A DNA stretch of 64,000 nt from Bathymodiolus brooksi (taxonomy: Eukaryota > Mollusca > Bivalvia > Mytilida > Modiolidae). The position numbers and the translations under genes were made by a program. Below the pieces are notes generated by a model, which searched no databases, was not told where the DNA came from, and saw only the letters and a program-made list of their open reading frames with translations. The stretch is taken from NCBI GenBank assembly GCA_963680875.1, contig OY804579.1, positions 27,637,804-27,701,803 of the forward strand. Direction: 5' to 3'. Numbering within the stretch: the first letter of the stretch is position 1; each line of letters starts with the position of its first letter. Positions 1 to 12,900 of this stretch are shown one piece after another.

Positions 1-300
1 TCGGGTTAAACCAAATACTATAAAATTGGTATTTGTTGCTTCTCTATTAAGCAAGCAGCATTAATTAAAAAAATCAAAGACTGGTTGGCACGAAATCAGG
101 ATATGTGTCCGAGTAAAGTGACATGTCTACCTGCAAACTGTGGTTTCAGTTTGCCAACACTATATTAATCCAACTTAGCGTGTTGGTCTACGACTAGTAC
201 CAAGCAGACATGATTATCATCGTATCGAATGTAACTTGTTCTCACCATGACAAAGTTGAAATTTGCTCATATATCCTAACACTAAAAATCTTGTTCAATT
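1..300 (+). mobile_element. SINE fragment, tRNA-derived family A
   Basis: The segment containing ACTATAAAATTGGTATTTGT, followed by an 'aaagactgg..gg' block and 'cccgagt..agtgacatgtct', recurs at about 12,570-12,700; its later part (ctaactaagcatgttggtct) recurs near 32,990. The copy is cut by the window edge, so the tRNA-like head is missing. It lies in DNA that is probably intronic to the minus-strand peptidase gene. The family assignment rests only on these within-window copies. Confidence 0.5.
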
Positions 301-672
301 TTCTAAATTTTGTGGAATTGTAAAAAGGTTTGAGGAAGTTGGGAAAGTTTCTTAAAACAAACAAAAACTGAAGCCAAAATGTTAATGACAATGGAAATTA
401 TATCTATATTTTACTTTATAATGATTTTATTGTCAATATATATATACAATTGGATTGGGAACAAGTTTTTACAACTTACTAGTCCCTCTCCATACAAATA
501 CATTAATAGCATAAACAAATCAAATGACAGCAAATGTACAGGCTATATCAATTATAATTAGTAAATTAAGCAAAATCATGTCAAACTAAGCATACATATT
601 AAATATTGTTTTAATATTTAACAGAAAAAGGGGGGGAGGGGGGTAAAACTAATAAATTGTGTTGAGATAATA
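301..672. other. AT-rich spacer, no gene seen
   Basis: AT-rich DNA with a short G-run near 635. I see no splice-flanked coding frame, tandem repeat or terminal inverted repeat. The 60-codon frame at 379-561 is hydrophobic AT-rich translation and is not supported as a gene. Confidence 0.5.
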
Positions 673-1360
673 TCACGGTTGGGGATAATAATTATTAAAT
701 CTACAAGTTTGTCGAATAAATTTTTGCACTGATTTGAACATTAAAGTATTCAATTCTTCACTAATTACGTTACATCCAAAGAGTATATATTCTATAGAGA
801 TGGGAACAATGTTATTAAAATAGTTAAACAGAGAAGTTCTATCGTGTTGATAAAGTGGACATTCAAGAAAAAAATGAATAGCATCCTCAAATAAATGACC
901 ACATACACAACGTGGATCATTCTTCAAATTTACTCTATATAAATCGGCATTAAGGCCACTACATCTATGTCTTAGCTTAGTATGTATTATGTTAGTTTTC
1001 CTATCGCCAATATTGTAAAATGAAGCCACCGGAATTTGGACAGGCTGAATGGCTTTTTTAAATTTGGAAAAAGTGGGTAGAGATTTTACACTATCAGGTA
1101 AGGAATTCCACAACTTTATAGTGGAAGGAAAGAAAGACTTGGAACTAGTTTGCAGACGACACCTCTGAGTGCGATAGTCATCATTATTACGGAGATTATA
1201 TGTTACTGTTTCTCCAATAGTAGTTGGCAAACAGTCAGATAAGTATATGGGAGCCATATTATTTTCAATTTTATAAAATAAATTGAGTTTCCTAGACTTC
1301 CAACGGTCTTCCAATTTTGACCACCCAGTTTCAAAATATAAACTTTCAGCACTAGAATAA
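673..1360 (-). pseudogene. LINE ORF2 C-terminal fragment
   Basis: The minus-strand frame encodes the C-terminal region of a jockey-like non-LTR retrotransposon polyprotein. It has the post-RT 'LYFETGW..L..R....KL' segment and a terminal Cys/His cluster (CVCGHLFEDAIHFFLECPLY) typical of LINE C-termini. It continues the reverse-transcriptase pieces at 4,951-6,716 and is separated from them by the Helitron-like element at 1,361-4,950. The frame ends with a stop near 673. The element cannot be active, because it is interrupted here and frameshifted upstream. Confidence 0.8.
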
Positions 1361-4300
1361 CCAGAGGCTCTCAAGAGCCTGTATCGTTCACCTGGTTATA
1401 AAAAAAACCAATTGGTCCTATGTAAAAACTATGTCCTGTAGTGGTAGTCATCTTGGAATTACGATCAACATAAAAAACACAAAGTTTGTAAAGGGCCTTC
1501 CATTGATTGATGCACAGTTTAGGTTCAATCAGTGCAATAGCTTCAGAGAAGAATATATTTCTGTATTTTCCCCATATGGTCCTGTGTTAATACTATGACC
1601 TGTGGTGGCAGCCATCTTGGATTTCCGATCGGCATAAAAAACAGAAACTTTGTAGAGGACCTTCCAATGATCATTCCTGGGCAGTTTGGTTTCAACTGTC
1701 CAAGTGGTTTCAGAGAAGAAGCGTTTTGAAACATTTTTCCCATAGGGTCCAATGTTAAACTAAGTCCTGCCGTAGCCGCCATTTTGAATTTCATATCAGA
1801 ACAAAAAACGTAAATTTTGTAGAGGACCATCCAATGAACATTCATGTACAGTTTGGCTTTAATCATATTTGTAGTTTCTGAGTAGAAGGCATTTGAATAT
1901 TTTCCCATAGGGTCCAATGTTAATCTATGTATTGCGGTGGTGACCATCTTGGATTTCCGATCGGCATAAAAAACACACACCTTGTAGAGGACCTTCCAAT
2001 GATCATTCCTGGGCAGTTTGGTTTCAATTATCCAAGTGGTTTCAGAGAAGAAGCGTTTTGAAACATTTTCCCCATAGGGTCCAATGTTAAACTAAGTCCT
2101 GCCGTGGCCGCCATTTTGAATTTCATATCGGAATAAAAAACGTAAAGTTTGTAGAGGACCATTCAATGAACATTCATGTACAGTTTGGCTTTAATCATAT
2201 TTGTAGTTTCTGAGAAGAAGGCATTTGAACATTTTCCCATAGGGTCCAATGTTAATCTATGTCCTGCGGTGGCGGCCATCTTGAATTTTCGATCGGCATA
2301 AAAAAAACAGAAACTTTGTAGAGGACCTTCCAATGATCATTCCTGGGCAGTTTGGTTTCAATTATCCAAGTGGTTTCAGAGAAGAAGCGTTTTGAAACAT
2401 TTTTGCCATAGGGTCCAATGTTAAACTAAGTCCTGCCGTAGCCGCCATTTTGAATTTCATATCGGAACAAAAAACGTAAAGTTTGTAGAGGACCATCCAA
2501 TGAACATTCATGTACAGTTTGGCTTTAATAATATTTGTAGTTTCTGAGAAGAAGGCATTTGAACATTTTCCCATAGGGTCCAATGTTAATCTATGTATTG
2601 CGGTGGCAGCCATCTTGGATTTCAGATCGGCATAAAAAACAGAAAATTTGTAGAGGACCTTCCAATGATCATTCCTGGGCAGTTTGGTTTCAACTGTCCA
2701 AGTGGTTTCAGAGAACAAGCATTTTGAAACATTTTTCCAATAGGGTCCAATGTTAAACTAAGTCCTGCCGTAGCCACCATTTTGAATTTCATATCGGAAC
2801 AAAAAACCTTAAGATTGTAGAGGACCATCCAATGAACATTCATGTACAGTTTGGCTTTAATCATATTTGTAGTTTCTGAGAAGGCATTTGAATATTTTCC
2901 CATAGGGTCCAATGTTAATCTATGCCCTGCGGTGGCGGCCATCTTGGATTTCCGATCGGCATAAAAAACAGAAACTTTGTAGAGGACCTTCCAATGATCA
3001 TTCCTGGGCAGTTTGGTTTCAACTGTCCAAGTGGTTTCAGAGAAAAAGCATTTTGAAACATTTTTCCCATAGGGTCCAATGTTAAACTAAGTCCTGCGGT
3101 AGCCGCCATTTTGAATTTCATACCGGAACAAAAAACCTAAAGTTTGTAGAGGACCATCTAATGAACATTCATGTACAGTTTGGCTTTAATCATATTTGTA
3201 GTTTCTGAGAAGAAGGCATTTGAATATTTTCCCATAGGGTCCAATGTTAATCTATGTCCTGCGGTTGCAGCCATCTTGGATTTCCGATCGGCATAAAAAA
3301 CAGAAACTTTGTAGAGGACCTTCCAATGATCATTCCTGGGCAGTTTGGTTTCAACTGTCCAAGTGGTTTCAGAGAAGAAGCATTTTGAAACATTTTTCCC
3401 ATAGGGTCCAATGTTAAACTAAGTCCTGCCGTAGCCGCCATTTTGAATTTCATATCGGAACAAAAAACCTTAAGATTGTAGAGGACCATCCAATGAACAT
3501 TCATGTACAGTTTGGCTTTAATCATATTTGTAGTTTCTGAGAAGAAGGCATTTGAATATTTTCTCATAGGGTCCAATGTTAATCTATGTCCTGCGGTGGC
3601 AGCCATCTTGGATTTCAGATCGGCATAAAAAACAGAAAGTTTGTAGAGGACCTTCCAATGATCATTCCTGGGCAGTTTGGTTTCAACTGTCCAAGTGGTT
3701 TCAGAGAAGAAGCATTTTGAAACATTTTTCCAATAGGGTCCAATGTTAAACTAAGTCCTGCCGTAGCCGCCATTTTGAATTTCATATCGGAACAAAAAAC
3801 CTTAAGATTGTAGAGGACCATCCAATGAACATTCATGTACAGTTTGGCTTTAATCATATTTGTAGTTTCTGAGAAGAAGGCATTTGAATATTTTCCCATA
3901 GGGTCCAATGTTAATCTATGTCCTGCGGTGGCGGCCATCTTGGATTTCCGATCGGCATAAAAAACAGAAACTTTGTAGAGGACCTTCCAATGATCATTCC
4001 TGGGCAGTTTGGTTTCAACTGTCCAAGTGGTTTCAGAGAAGAAGCATTTTGAAACATTTTTCCCATAGGGTCCAATGTTAAACTAAGTTCTGCCGTAGCC
4101 GCCATTTTGAATTTCATACCGGAACAAAAAACCTTAAGATTGTAGAGGACCATCCAATGAACATTCATGTACAGTTTGGCTTTAATCATATTTGTAGTTT
4201 CTGAGAAGAAGGCATTTGAATATTTTCCCATAGGGTCCAATGTTAATCTATGTCCTGCGGTGGTGGCCATCTTGGATTTCCGATCGGCATAAAAAACAGA

Positions 4301-4950
4301 AAATTTGTAGAGGACCTTCCAATGATCATTCCTGGGCAGTTTGGTTTCAACTGTCCAAGTGGTTTCAGAGAAAAAGCATTTTGAAACATTTTTCCCATAG
4401 GGTCCAATTTTAAACTAAGTCCTGCCGTAGCCGCCATTTTGAATTTCATACCGGAACAAAAAACCTAATGTTTGTAGAGGACCATCTAATGAACATTCAT
4501 GTACAGTTTGGCTTTAATCATATTTGTAGTTTCTGAGAAGAAGGCATTTGAATATTTTCCCATAGGGTCCAATGTTAATCTATGTCCTGCGGTGGCAGCC
4601 ATCTTGGATTTCCGATCGGCATAAAAAACAGTAACTTGGTAAAGGACATTCCAATGATCATTCATGTACAGTTTAGGTTCAGTCAGTTCATTAGTTTCAG
4701 AGAAGAAGATCTTTGAAATTTCAGCCAATCAGAGCATATTATTGGCCTTGGCAGCCATATTGAATATCCGACTGGAACGAAAAACAGTAACTTTGTAGAG
4801 GACCATCCAAGGAACATTCCTGCTAAGTTTGGTTCCAATCGGCCCAGTGGTTTCGGAGAAGAAGCTTGAAATGTGAAAAGTTTACAGACGACAGACGAAG
4901 GACGCCAAGTGATGGCAATAGTTCACATGGACCTTTGGTCCAGGTGAACT
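1361..4950 (-). mobile_element. Helitron-like (HINE-type) element carrying a 332-bp satellite array
   Basis: Read on the minus strand, the 3' end has a hairpin (AGGCTC TTGA GAGCCT) followed at once by CTGG and a host T, the CTRR-T signature of Helitron-type elements. The 5' end (4,950) begins AGTTCACC and folds with the subterminal GGTGAACT-like sequence. TTCACCTGG at one end and the inverted copy at the other give short terminal inverted repeats. The core is an array of ~166-bp monomers paired as 332-bp dimers. No transposase is encoded, so it is non-autonomous. It interrupts a LINE, joining CCTTTTT to TATT with no duplication seen. The Helentron/HINE class is inferred from hairpin, CTRR and tandem core. 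Confidence 0.7.
1543..4740 (-). repeat. 332-bp dimeric satellite array (two ~166-bp half-units)
   Basis: Landmarks recur every 332 bp, for example CTATGTCCTGCGGTGGCGGC around 2,260, 2,920, 3,255, 3,590, 3,920 and 4,250. Each dimer has two related halves that both begin near GTAGAGGACC and both contain CCATAGGGTCCAATGTTAA. Open frames of about 107-145 codons run through it, but 332 is not a multiple of three. The frames fall out of register at each dimer and are by-products, not genes. Confidence 0.9.
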
Positions 4951-6716
4951 AAAAAGGTAGACCCGTTACAATCCTTGCTGCTTCAAGTTGCAAACATTCT
5001 AATTTTTGGGTATCACAAATACAACAGTCATCCCACAGTTCACAAGCATACTCTAATATAGGTAAAATATATGTTTTATAAATCTTACTCAAATGGGATC
5101 TACTTAATAAGTATTTTAGTTTTCGTAAAATGTGAATTCGTTTGGTCGTCCTTTGACATGTGTTGTTAATATGATAGCACCATTTACAGTTACTAGAAAG
5201 ACAAACACCTAAATGAGTATGATATTCTACCTGTTTAATATTCTCACCATTAAAAAGAATGTTTACTTGGTCTATATTTTTTTTATTACTAAAGATGACA
5301 AATTCTGTCTTTTGTGGATTAAATTTTACCAACCATGTCTCAGCCCATGTATTTAATATATTTATATCAGAATTTAATTATCTTTCAATTTGAAGTAGGT
5401 TAGTTGATGAATAGGATAATGAAGTATCATCTGCAAATAGTCTTACCAAGCTAGATAAATGATCAGAAATATCATTGATGTATATCAGAAAAAGTAAAGG
5501 ACCAACACTGAACCCTGAGGAACACCAGCTTTAAGTAACCCTATCCGTGACTCTGAATTATTAATGAACACAATTTGTTTCCTATTAGAAATATAATCTT
5601 GAAACCATTTAACTAAACTTTCACTTAAACCATAAGATTTTAACTTTTCAGTAAGACCTTTATGCCACACTCTATCGAATGCCTTCGATATATCACAAAA
5701 AACTGAACAAAAAAATTCTTTTTTATCTAGAGATGTACATATTTTATGAAATATTTCAATTAACTGATGTACTGTTGAACATCCTGGTACAAAACCTGAT
5801 TGATATTTACATAACAGTTTGTTGTCTAAAAAATAATTAGATACATGCATGAAAACCACTCTTTCAAATGTTTTTCCCAGACAGCTAAGTAGGGATATAG
5901 GTCGACAGCTGGATACTAAGGACTTGTTTCCATTTTTAGCTAATTTCCAATGGTCCGGAAAAGTAGAAGTTTGTATGGAATAATCAAATATAATTTTTAA
6001 AGGTATACTAACAGTATTGGCTGTGTTTTTTAACATATGATGACTAATCAAATCGTGCCCGGAGGCTTTTTTTATATTTAGGGACTTTAATATATCTGAA
6101 ATTTCCTTAATTGTAAATTCTATAATAGCTAACTTTGAATTTGTTCTGAACTCTAAGTTAGGTGGTTACAGTTATTATCATCCAAATTTGATATGGAACA
6201 AAAGAAACTGTTTAGGAGGTTGTACTTATCAATATCATCGACATATAAAATATCATTTTCTGTATCTAAAAGGGGTGGCATCGTACAACTACGACCAACA
6301 TTACCCATAAGCTTTTTAACAAGAGACCAAAATAATTTAGGATCTGACGAATTCTCGTCAAGAAAGTCGTTTGAATTAAGAAAAAACTGTTGCTTTGCAT
6401 GGATAATCATGTTATTAACTTTATTCCTTTGAAACTTATATTTGCATATGTTATTAATATTCGGCTGTTTGCACATTTTTTTATGAAGAGAATCACGAAT
6501 TTTCATTTCTCTTTTAATACCAGAATTAAACCACGGTTTATCACGGTCGCGTATTGTAATTGTTTTTGTTGGGATACACTCTCGGGCAAACTCTAAATAT
6601 TTTTCTGTAAATCGCACACACATCATGTTTATATTTTGTGTACAATTAGACAACAACTTATACCAATCAAATTGAGAAATCAGATTATTAAGTCTATATT
6701 TTGTATATAAAGCACC
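4951..6716 (-). pseudogene. 5'-truncated LINE ORF2: linker and reverse transcriptase
   Basis: Three minus-strand frames (6,716-6,153; 6,051-5,485; 5,332-4,951) form one decayed jockey-type polyprotein. The first is the endonuclease-to-RT linker (DKPWFNSGIKREMKIRDSLH). The second carries RT palm motifs: RPISLL, the first catalytic Asp in FCDISKAFDRVWH, and GVPQGSVL. The FADDT catalytic motif lies near 5,430 in another frame after a one-base shift at about 5,490. A stop near 5,380 precedes the thumb region (YILPILEYACELWDD). The N-terminal endonuclease is absent. The fragment starts at the splice donor of peptidase exon VI and sits in the following intron. Confidence 0.85.
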
Positions 6717-6719
6717 TAC

Positions 6720-6908
6720 CTCCAAGCTCGGCTTTCATTGATCAATACATTATTATTTAAATGTTGACCGGCATAGATATGTGAACAAATATTAGAATTA
6801 GCATGCCAAACATTCCATCGTGTTGTACGATCATTACAATGTGACATAAAATCATTGTACAGAGGTTGAGTTAGCTTCACTTTCCATGGTCCTCTTTTGT
6901 AATTATCT
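6720..6908 (-). CDS. M3 peptidase exon VI
   Basis: The acceptor TTATTCAG precedes 189 bp in phase 2 to phase 2, followed by donor GTAGGT. It encodes [19 protein letters not shown] and then [20 protein letters not shown]. This corresponds to the 'LTLDxPSYxPxxxxxxNxxLR' to 'xxxDNxxxxxExxxLR' region of M3 oligopeptidases. The exon ends within an Arg/Ser codon. The donor is directly followed by LINE-derived sequence. Confidence 0.85.
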
Positions 6909-9900
6909 CTGAATAATATAAAATATGCAATAAAAATGATTGTCTCTAAATAATATAAATAGGTAAATTAGATTATTATTTCTTTATCTTTGTATAAAAT
7001 AGAATATGTAAATTAGTCAATTTGATTATCAATATCACCTGTGATGGTTGCTATATTAGATTTCTGATTCCACCCAAAAAAAGAAAATATTTTTAGAGGA
7101 CCATCAAAGGTACATTTCTGATTAATTTGCTTTAAATACTGGTAGGTCAGAAGTTATAGAGTAATTTTGAAATATTTTCCCATAGTATTCTATTTTTACA
7201 CCTTTGTTTTCAAATGGCAATCATCTTGGATTTCTGACCTCTGTAATGACTATCCTTCATTGGGTTCTTTGTTAAACTGTCTTATGGTGGTGTCAATCTT
7301 GGATTACAGATTACTAAAAACATACACTTTGTAGAGGAACATCCTAGCATAGTTTGTTTCAAATAATTCTGTAGTTTCAGAAGAAAATAATTTTAAATTT
7401 TATCTACCCATAGGGTCCTGCAGGGATGGCCATCTTGGATTTTCTATCAACAAAAAAATTATTGATTAGTGAGGAACCATCCAATGACTTGATGAATAGC
7501 TTGGACTTAATAAAGTTCTAGTTCCCGAGAAAAATCATTTTATTCATTTCACCATAGTGCAACAATGGATTTCAGATCATAAAAAATACCACAACCTTTG
7601 TAGAGGGTTGTTTAATTCAAGAACATTGGCATCAAGCAAGATTCAATTCTATAATTAAATGGCTCAAGTGAATTTGTGTCAGTAATCATGAATAGAAGAG
7701 ACTTTGGAAGAGTTTCTACAAAAAAGTTGGAAGGTTTTTCACGATTGTAAACTTACGGGTCTTCAGCCATTGTGTATAGAAGAGAATTTGGAAGATTTTC
7801 TATAATTCCCATATCATCTACTTGATGATTAAATAATCCTGAACAAAGTATCACTTTATCTCTGAAAAATAAAATATATATGTACCTAAAATGAGGCCAT
7901 TACAACATTAGAAAAAAGATTTAGTTTGTACAACATACAATGTACAAAATTAACTCATTTGACAAAAACTTTTACATCATATTTTATACATATCTTGGCG
8001 AGCACATCTGGAATCATAGAATTTCACAAATATGAGAATCTTGATATTTTATAGCAGGAAAAGTAATCCTGAAGTTTCATTAAGGTATGTCTGGTGGTTT
8101 ATGAGATACAGATTGCACCAAATTTTTATTGCTGCATGGTTTTTACGACCATATTTGCAGGAACTGCCTACCCTTCCGGAGCACCTGAGTTCACCCCCGG
8201 TTAATAGTGGGGTTCGTGGTACTCGATCTTTAGTTTTATGTGTATGTTTTGTAGATCGTTGTTTGTCCTTTTGTACTTATCTTTTGGCCATTGTTTAGTC
8301 TGTTCTTCTTCGATATACAGATTCTGATTACCCCTTTGATATCTTCAAACTCTTATAGTAAGCAAAGTAATCCTGAAGTTTCCTTAAGGAATTTTTAGTG
8401 GTTTGTTAGGTACAGCTTTGCTAAGACCTAAACATTTTGGTGATTGTAAGCCCACCTGCCTTCTTCCCATCCGCAGAACATTACCAATCAAATAACCAGA
8501 TTTTTCCTTTGGAAATCCTAGTTAAAAAGTTTCGGTTCATTTGGCTAAGTGGGTTCAGATGAGAAGATTTTTTAGAAATTGACCAATCAGAAACAAGAAT
8601 TGCCTGTGGCAGACTTGTTTGTTAACAAATTGTGACGAAATGAGTAATCTTTATAGAGGACCTTCCAAAGTTGCCTCCTACCAAATTTCAGCTCATTTGG
8701 GAGAGCGGTTTCAGAGAAGAAGATTTTTTAGAAATCAACCAATCAGAAACAAGAATGGCCTGTGGTGGCCATGTTGGTTAACGGATCGTAACTAAATGAG
8801 CAATCTTTATAGAGGACCTTCCAAGGTTGTTTCCTACCAATTTTTAGATTTATTTGGCCAAGTGGTTTCAGAGGAGAAGATTTTTAGAAATCAACCAATC
8901 AGAAACAAGAATTTCTGGTGGTCGCCATGTTTGTTAACGGATCGGGACAAAATTAGCAATCTTTATAGAGGACCTGTCATAGATGCTTCCTACCAAGTTT
9001 CGGTTCATTTTGCTAAGCAGTTTCAGAGCAGAAGATTTTTTTAAATCGGCCAATCAGAAGCAAGAATTGCCTGTGGTGGCCATGTTGCTTAATGGATCGA
9101 GACAAAATGTGCAATCTTTAGAGAGGACCTTCCATAGATGCTTCCTACCAAGTTTCAGTTCATTTGGCTGAGGGGTTTCAGAGGAGAAGATTAAAATGTG
9201 AAAAGTTAACGGACGACAGACAACGGACGACAAGTGATGGCAAAAGCTCACATTGGCTTTGTCAAGGTGAGCTTAATAACTAGAGGTTCAGCCCACTGAG
9301 CCTGTATCGCTCACCTGACAATAGAATGATACTGAAAGCAAATATCAAAGGGAGATAATCATTACCTTAAAAAAACAGCAGCCATCTTGAATGGAGGGTG
9401 GGGCTGTCGGACACAATTTTGAAAGGGACACACTCAGGGATCAACTATGCCAGGTTTGGACCTTACATAGATGCTTCCTGCCAAGTTTGGCTCCATTTGG
9501 CCAAGCTGTTTCAGAGGAGAAGATTTTTTTAACATTAGCCAATCAGAAAAAAGAATTAATCTTGGCGGCCATGTTTGTTGGCCAAATGGAACCAAATGAA
9601 GAAGCTTTATAGAGGATCTTACATAGATGCTTCCTGCCAAAATTTGGCTCCATTTTGCCTAGCAGTTTCAGAGGAGAAGATTTTCTTAAACAGTAGCCAA
9701 TCAGAAACAAGAATTGTCCTTGGTGGCCATATTTGTTGGTGGAACGGAACGAAATGGAGAAACTTTATAGAGGACCTTACATAGATGCTTATAGCCAAGT
9801 TGCTTCAGAGGAGAAGATTAAAATATGAAAAAGTTAACGGAAGGACGACGGACGCCAAGTGATGGCAATAACTCACATGGCCCTTGGGCCAGGTGAGCTC

Positions 9901-12900
9901 AAATATGATGAACTCCTAGACTGGTAATCAGATTTACTTCAAAATTGCAGGGCATGTAGATCTTGACAAGTTGAACATGTTTTCAGTTTACATTTAACAT
10001 CTATCTCTTATAGTTTTTGAAATAAAGGATGAAAAGTATTAACATTTTTAAAATTTGATGAAAAAAGGGAAATAACTTCAAGATGGGTAATCAGATTTAC
10101 TTTAAAATTGCAGGCTAGGTAGATCTTGACATGTTGAACATGTTTGCAGTTTAAACTTAACATTTATCTCTTATAGTTTTTGAAATAAAGGACAAAAGGT
10201 ATTAAAATTTTGAAAATTTGATGAAAAAAAGAGCAATAACTTCAAATTGGGTACTCAGATTAACTTCAAAATCTCTAATAGTTCTTGAAATATCAGACAA
10301 AAATGTTTAAATTAAAAAAAAATAATAATGAAAAAAGGGCAATAACTCCTAGACGGGTAATGGGGTTCACCTATCCCATTCCCGACAGGTGGCGCATGTG
10401 TACTATCAGTTATTCGATTCCAAGATGGTAGACGGCGATCAGCTGGGGGGTCAGTGCCGAAGCTCGAATATGATATACTACGCCGGAATGCATCGACAAA
10501 CGTTCTAAAAACTTACTTGATTGAAAGGTACATATTACACTGAAAACCCAAGCATACGATTTATGTTCGTTACTTTTCAATATTATTGTATTTGTTGAAT
10601 GTCCAAGTTGCCCCGACTGAAAATAAAACATCATTAAAATTATGATGACGGATCAGTTTGAATGTGCTTTCGTGACAGGATTCAGAGACAAGACCAGGAG
10701 ACTTTGTCATATTTATGCTATCCATTACAATTGAAAAAGAAGATTTTGAAGTTAACTGCCTTTATAAAACCAGATGGGATTCATATCCAGGCATAGGTTA
10801 GGGGAAAAAAATCCTTTTTATTAAAAAAACTTGCCCAACTTTTTACACACCTTTTCTTTTTATTAAATATTCAAAAACAACACACTGAAAGCATCATATA
10901 CATGTCATCATTCAGAATGTGAAAAAACGGGGCATATTTTCAATAGAAAGAAATTATGGGGCTTTCAATAGGGATACCCTCATATGTTTTTTAAGAAACA
11001 TTTTACATTTAAAAAAAAAATTCACAATTTTTTTTATCTTTGAAATATAAATACACAATCATGTGTAATTACCTCAATAAATATACTAATTTAAATGATG
11101 CTCATTACATTTGGTATACATCTTTATGAAATTTGTACAAAAAATGTATTCCTTATTTTTCTGGTATATTTTCAACTGTGCAGCAATAAAAAAAAAGTCA
11201 CTATGGTTCCAAAGCATACCCTTGGCTAAATGGACAATATATGCTTCCATACTAAAGTAAAAAAGTTTTTTTTCTTAAATTTAATGCCGAAAGGGGGCAA
11301 AACTATCCCTCCCTCAATTTTTAAAAGTAGGGAGGGCAATTGCCCCCAGCTCTTTCACCCATGAAGTGGTATTAGTGAATTTTCGAACTGCAGACTCATA
11401 TGGAGCATCTGAGTTCATGTCAGTCCGGATTTTTAGTTGTTTGTGCGTCTCAGTCTTCAGTTTTCTGGGTATTCCTAATTTTTTGTCAGCCATTAAATAT
11501 TTGTCTTTTTGTCATGTTATATTTGTATATTTATATCATATATTGTTATTAAAGTAATATATTGACCCTTTAAGTTTAAGACTATTTAAGCGAAGGGGCT
11601 AGTCGCTACTAACAGTAGTTAGAGAAAAAAAAAGGTTTCATGAATCACGAAAACATTAACAACTTTTTAATGAATATTATTACCTGATGTAATCAGTGTC
11701 AATACATACACAATTTAAACATTTAACTATCCTATGGTGAAGATTAAAATACATGTACATCTGTAGTTAATAATATGTCTTAAATACAGTCCTTTGTACA
11801 AGATGCTTTTGAAGTACTTGTTTGAGTGGTTTATTTATCTGTATGTGTACTTTGTGTAATATTACAATCATTATGGCTTCTATGGTACAAGGTAGTACAT
11901 TTCAATAAAGTTGAAAAGATGTCAGTTCAAATCTGACTGGAAGCTAATCTATGATCTTTTTAATGTGTGTTTGATGATATTGACTGTATTAACTAACTTT
12001 AACTAAGCAACTTGGGCACAAGTCCCTTGCTTAATGAAAGTTTTGAAGGACTGCTCCTTTTTCAGTGTGATTTTTATACGACCACAGAAATTTTGTTGTG
12101 GTGGTATTATGCGAAATACGAAATACTTTATTAAAGAAAGCTCAATAATTGAACATTAAGGTTGACAAAGATCATGAGATAGTACATGAAAGAATGACAT
12201 AATAAAATAACAAATAAAATTATATATCATAGTTTGCATTTAGGAGGCAATGAAAGAGAGATAACTGTATTTGGAAAAGATAAAATATAAAACATGCATG
12301 CAGAGAACTATGGTGCCATTTGAAAACACGAGTGGATAAATTTTGCGAGTTCTCTGACGCAAGATGAATCTTCGTTGCTCAATATCCAAACAAATTTATC
12401 CTCTGCACTTAATATAGCAGCATTATAATTAAGAACATTTGAAAAGAGTTATGTTATTGGTCTCAATGGTCTGTAGACAAAATGGTTTCCCATCTCATCG
12501 GTGGTGTAATGGTTAGCATTCTCGCCTTGAGTGTGTTAGATCTATGGGATAGAGCCCCGGTCTGGTCAAACCAAAGACTATAAAATTGGTATTTGTTGCT
12601 TCTCTACTATTAAAGCATGCAAGTAAGAACAAAGACTGGCCGGCTAGGAATCGGAATATTAATTAATGTGCCCGAGTGGAGTGACATGTCTTCCCACTCA
12701 CTTGTTTTCTTTATTAGACACCAACAATTTTATTAGTAGGAGGGTCAGACTTTTTTTGAAAATGTGTTAAAATATCTTAAAGTACACACCAATGATCAGA
12801 TCTCCTGAAGATATTTACAGTGGTGTTTAGTTTTTTAAAATCTGTTAAGCGGTTCAAAAGTTATGACAATTTGAAGTTCGGAAAATGACCACTTATATTT

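Noticed and set aside
1543..4728. Family of ~119-codon frames beginning MAATAGHRLTLDPMGK
   Set aside because: They occur once per 332-bp dimer in both large arrays and end where the period shifts frame. There is no sign of selection on protein sequence beyond repeat identity.
12495..12570. tRNA gene
   Set aside because: A-box-like and weak B-box-like words are present, but no cloverleaf with a proper anticodon arm; the sequence continues into a SINE body shared with other copies.
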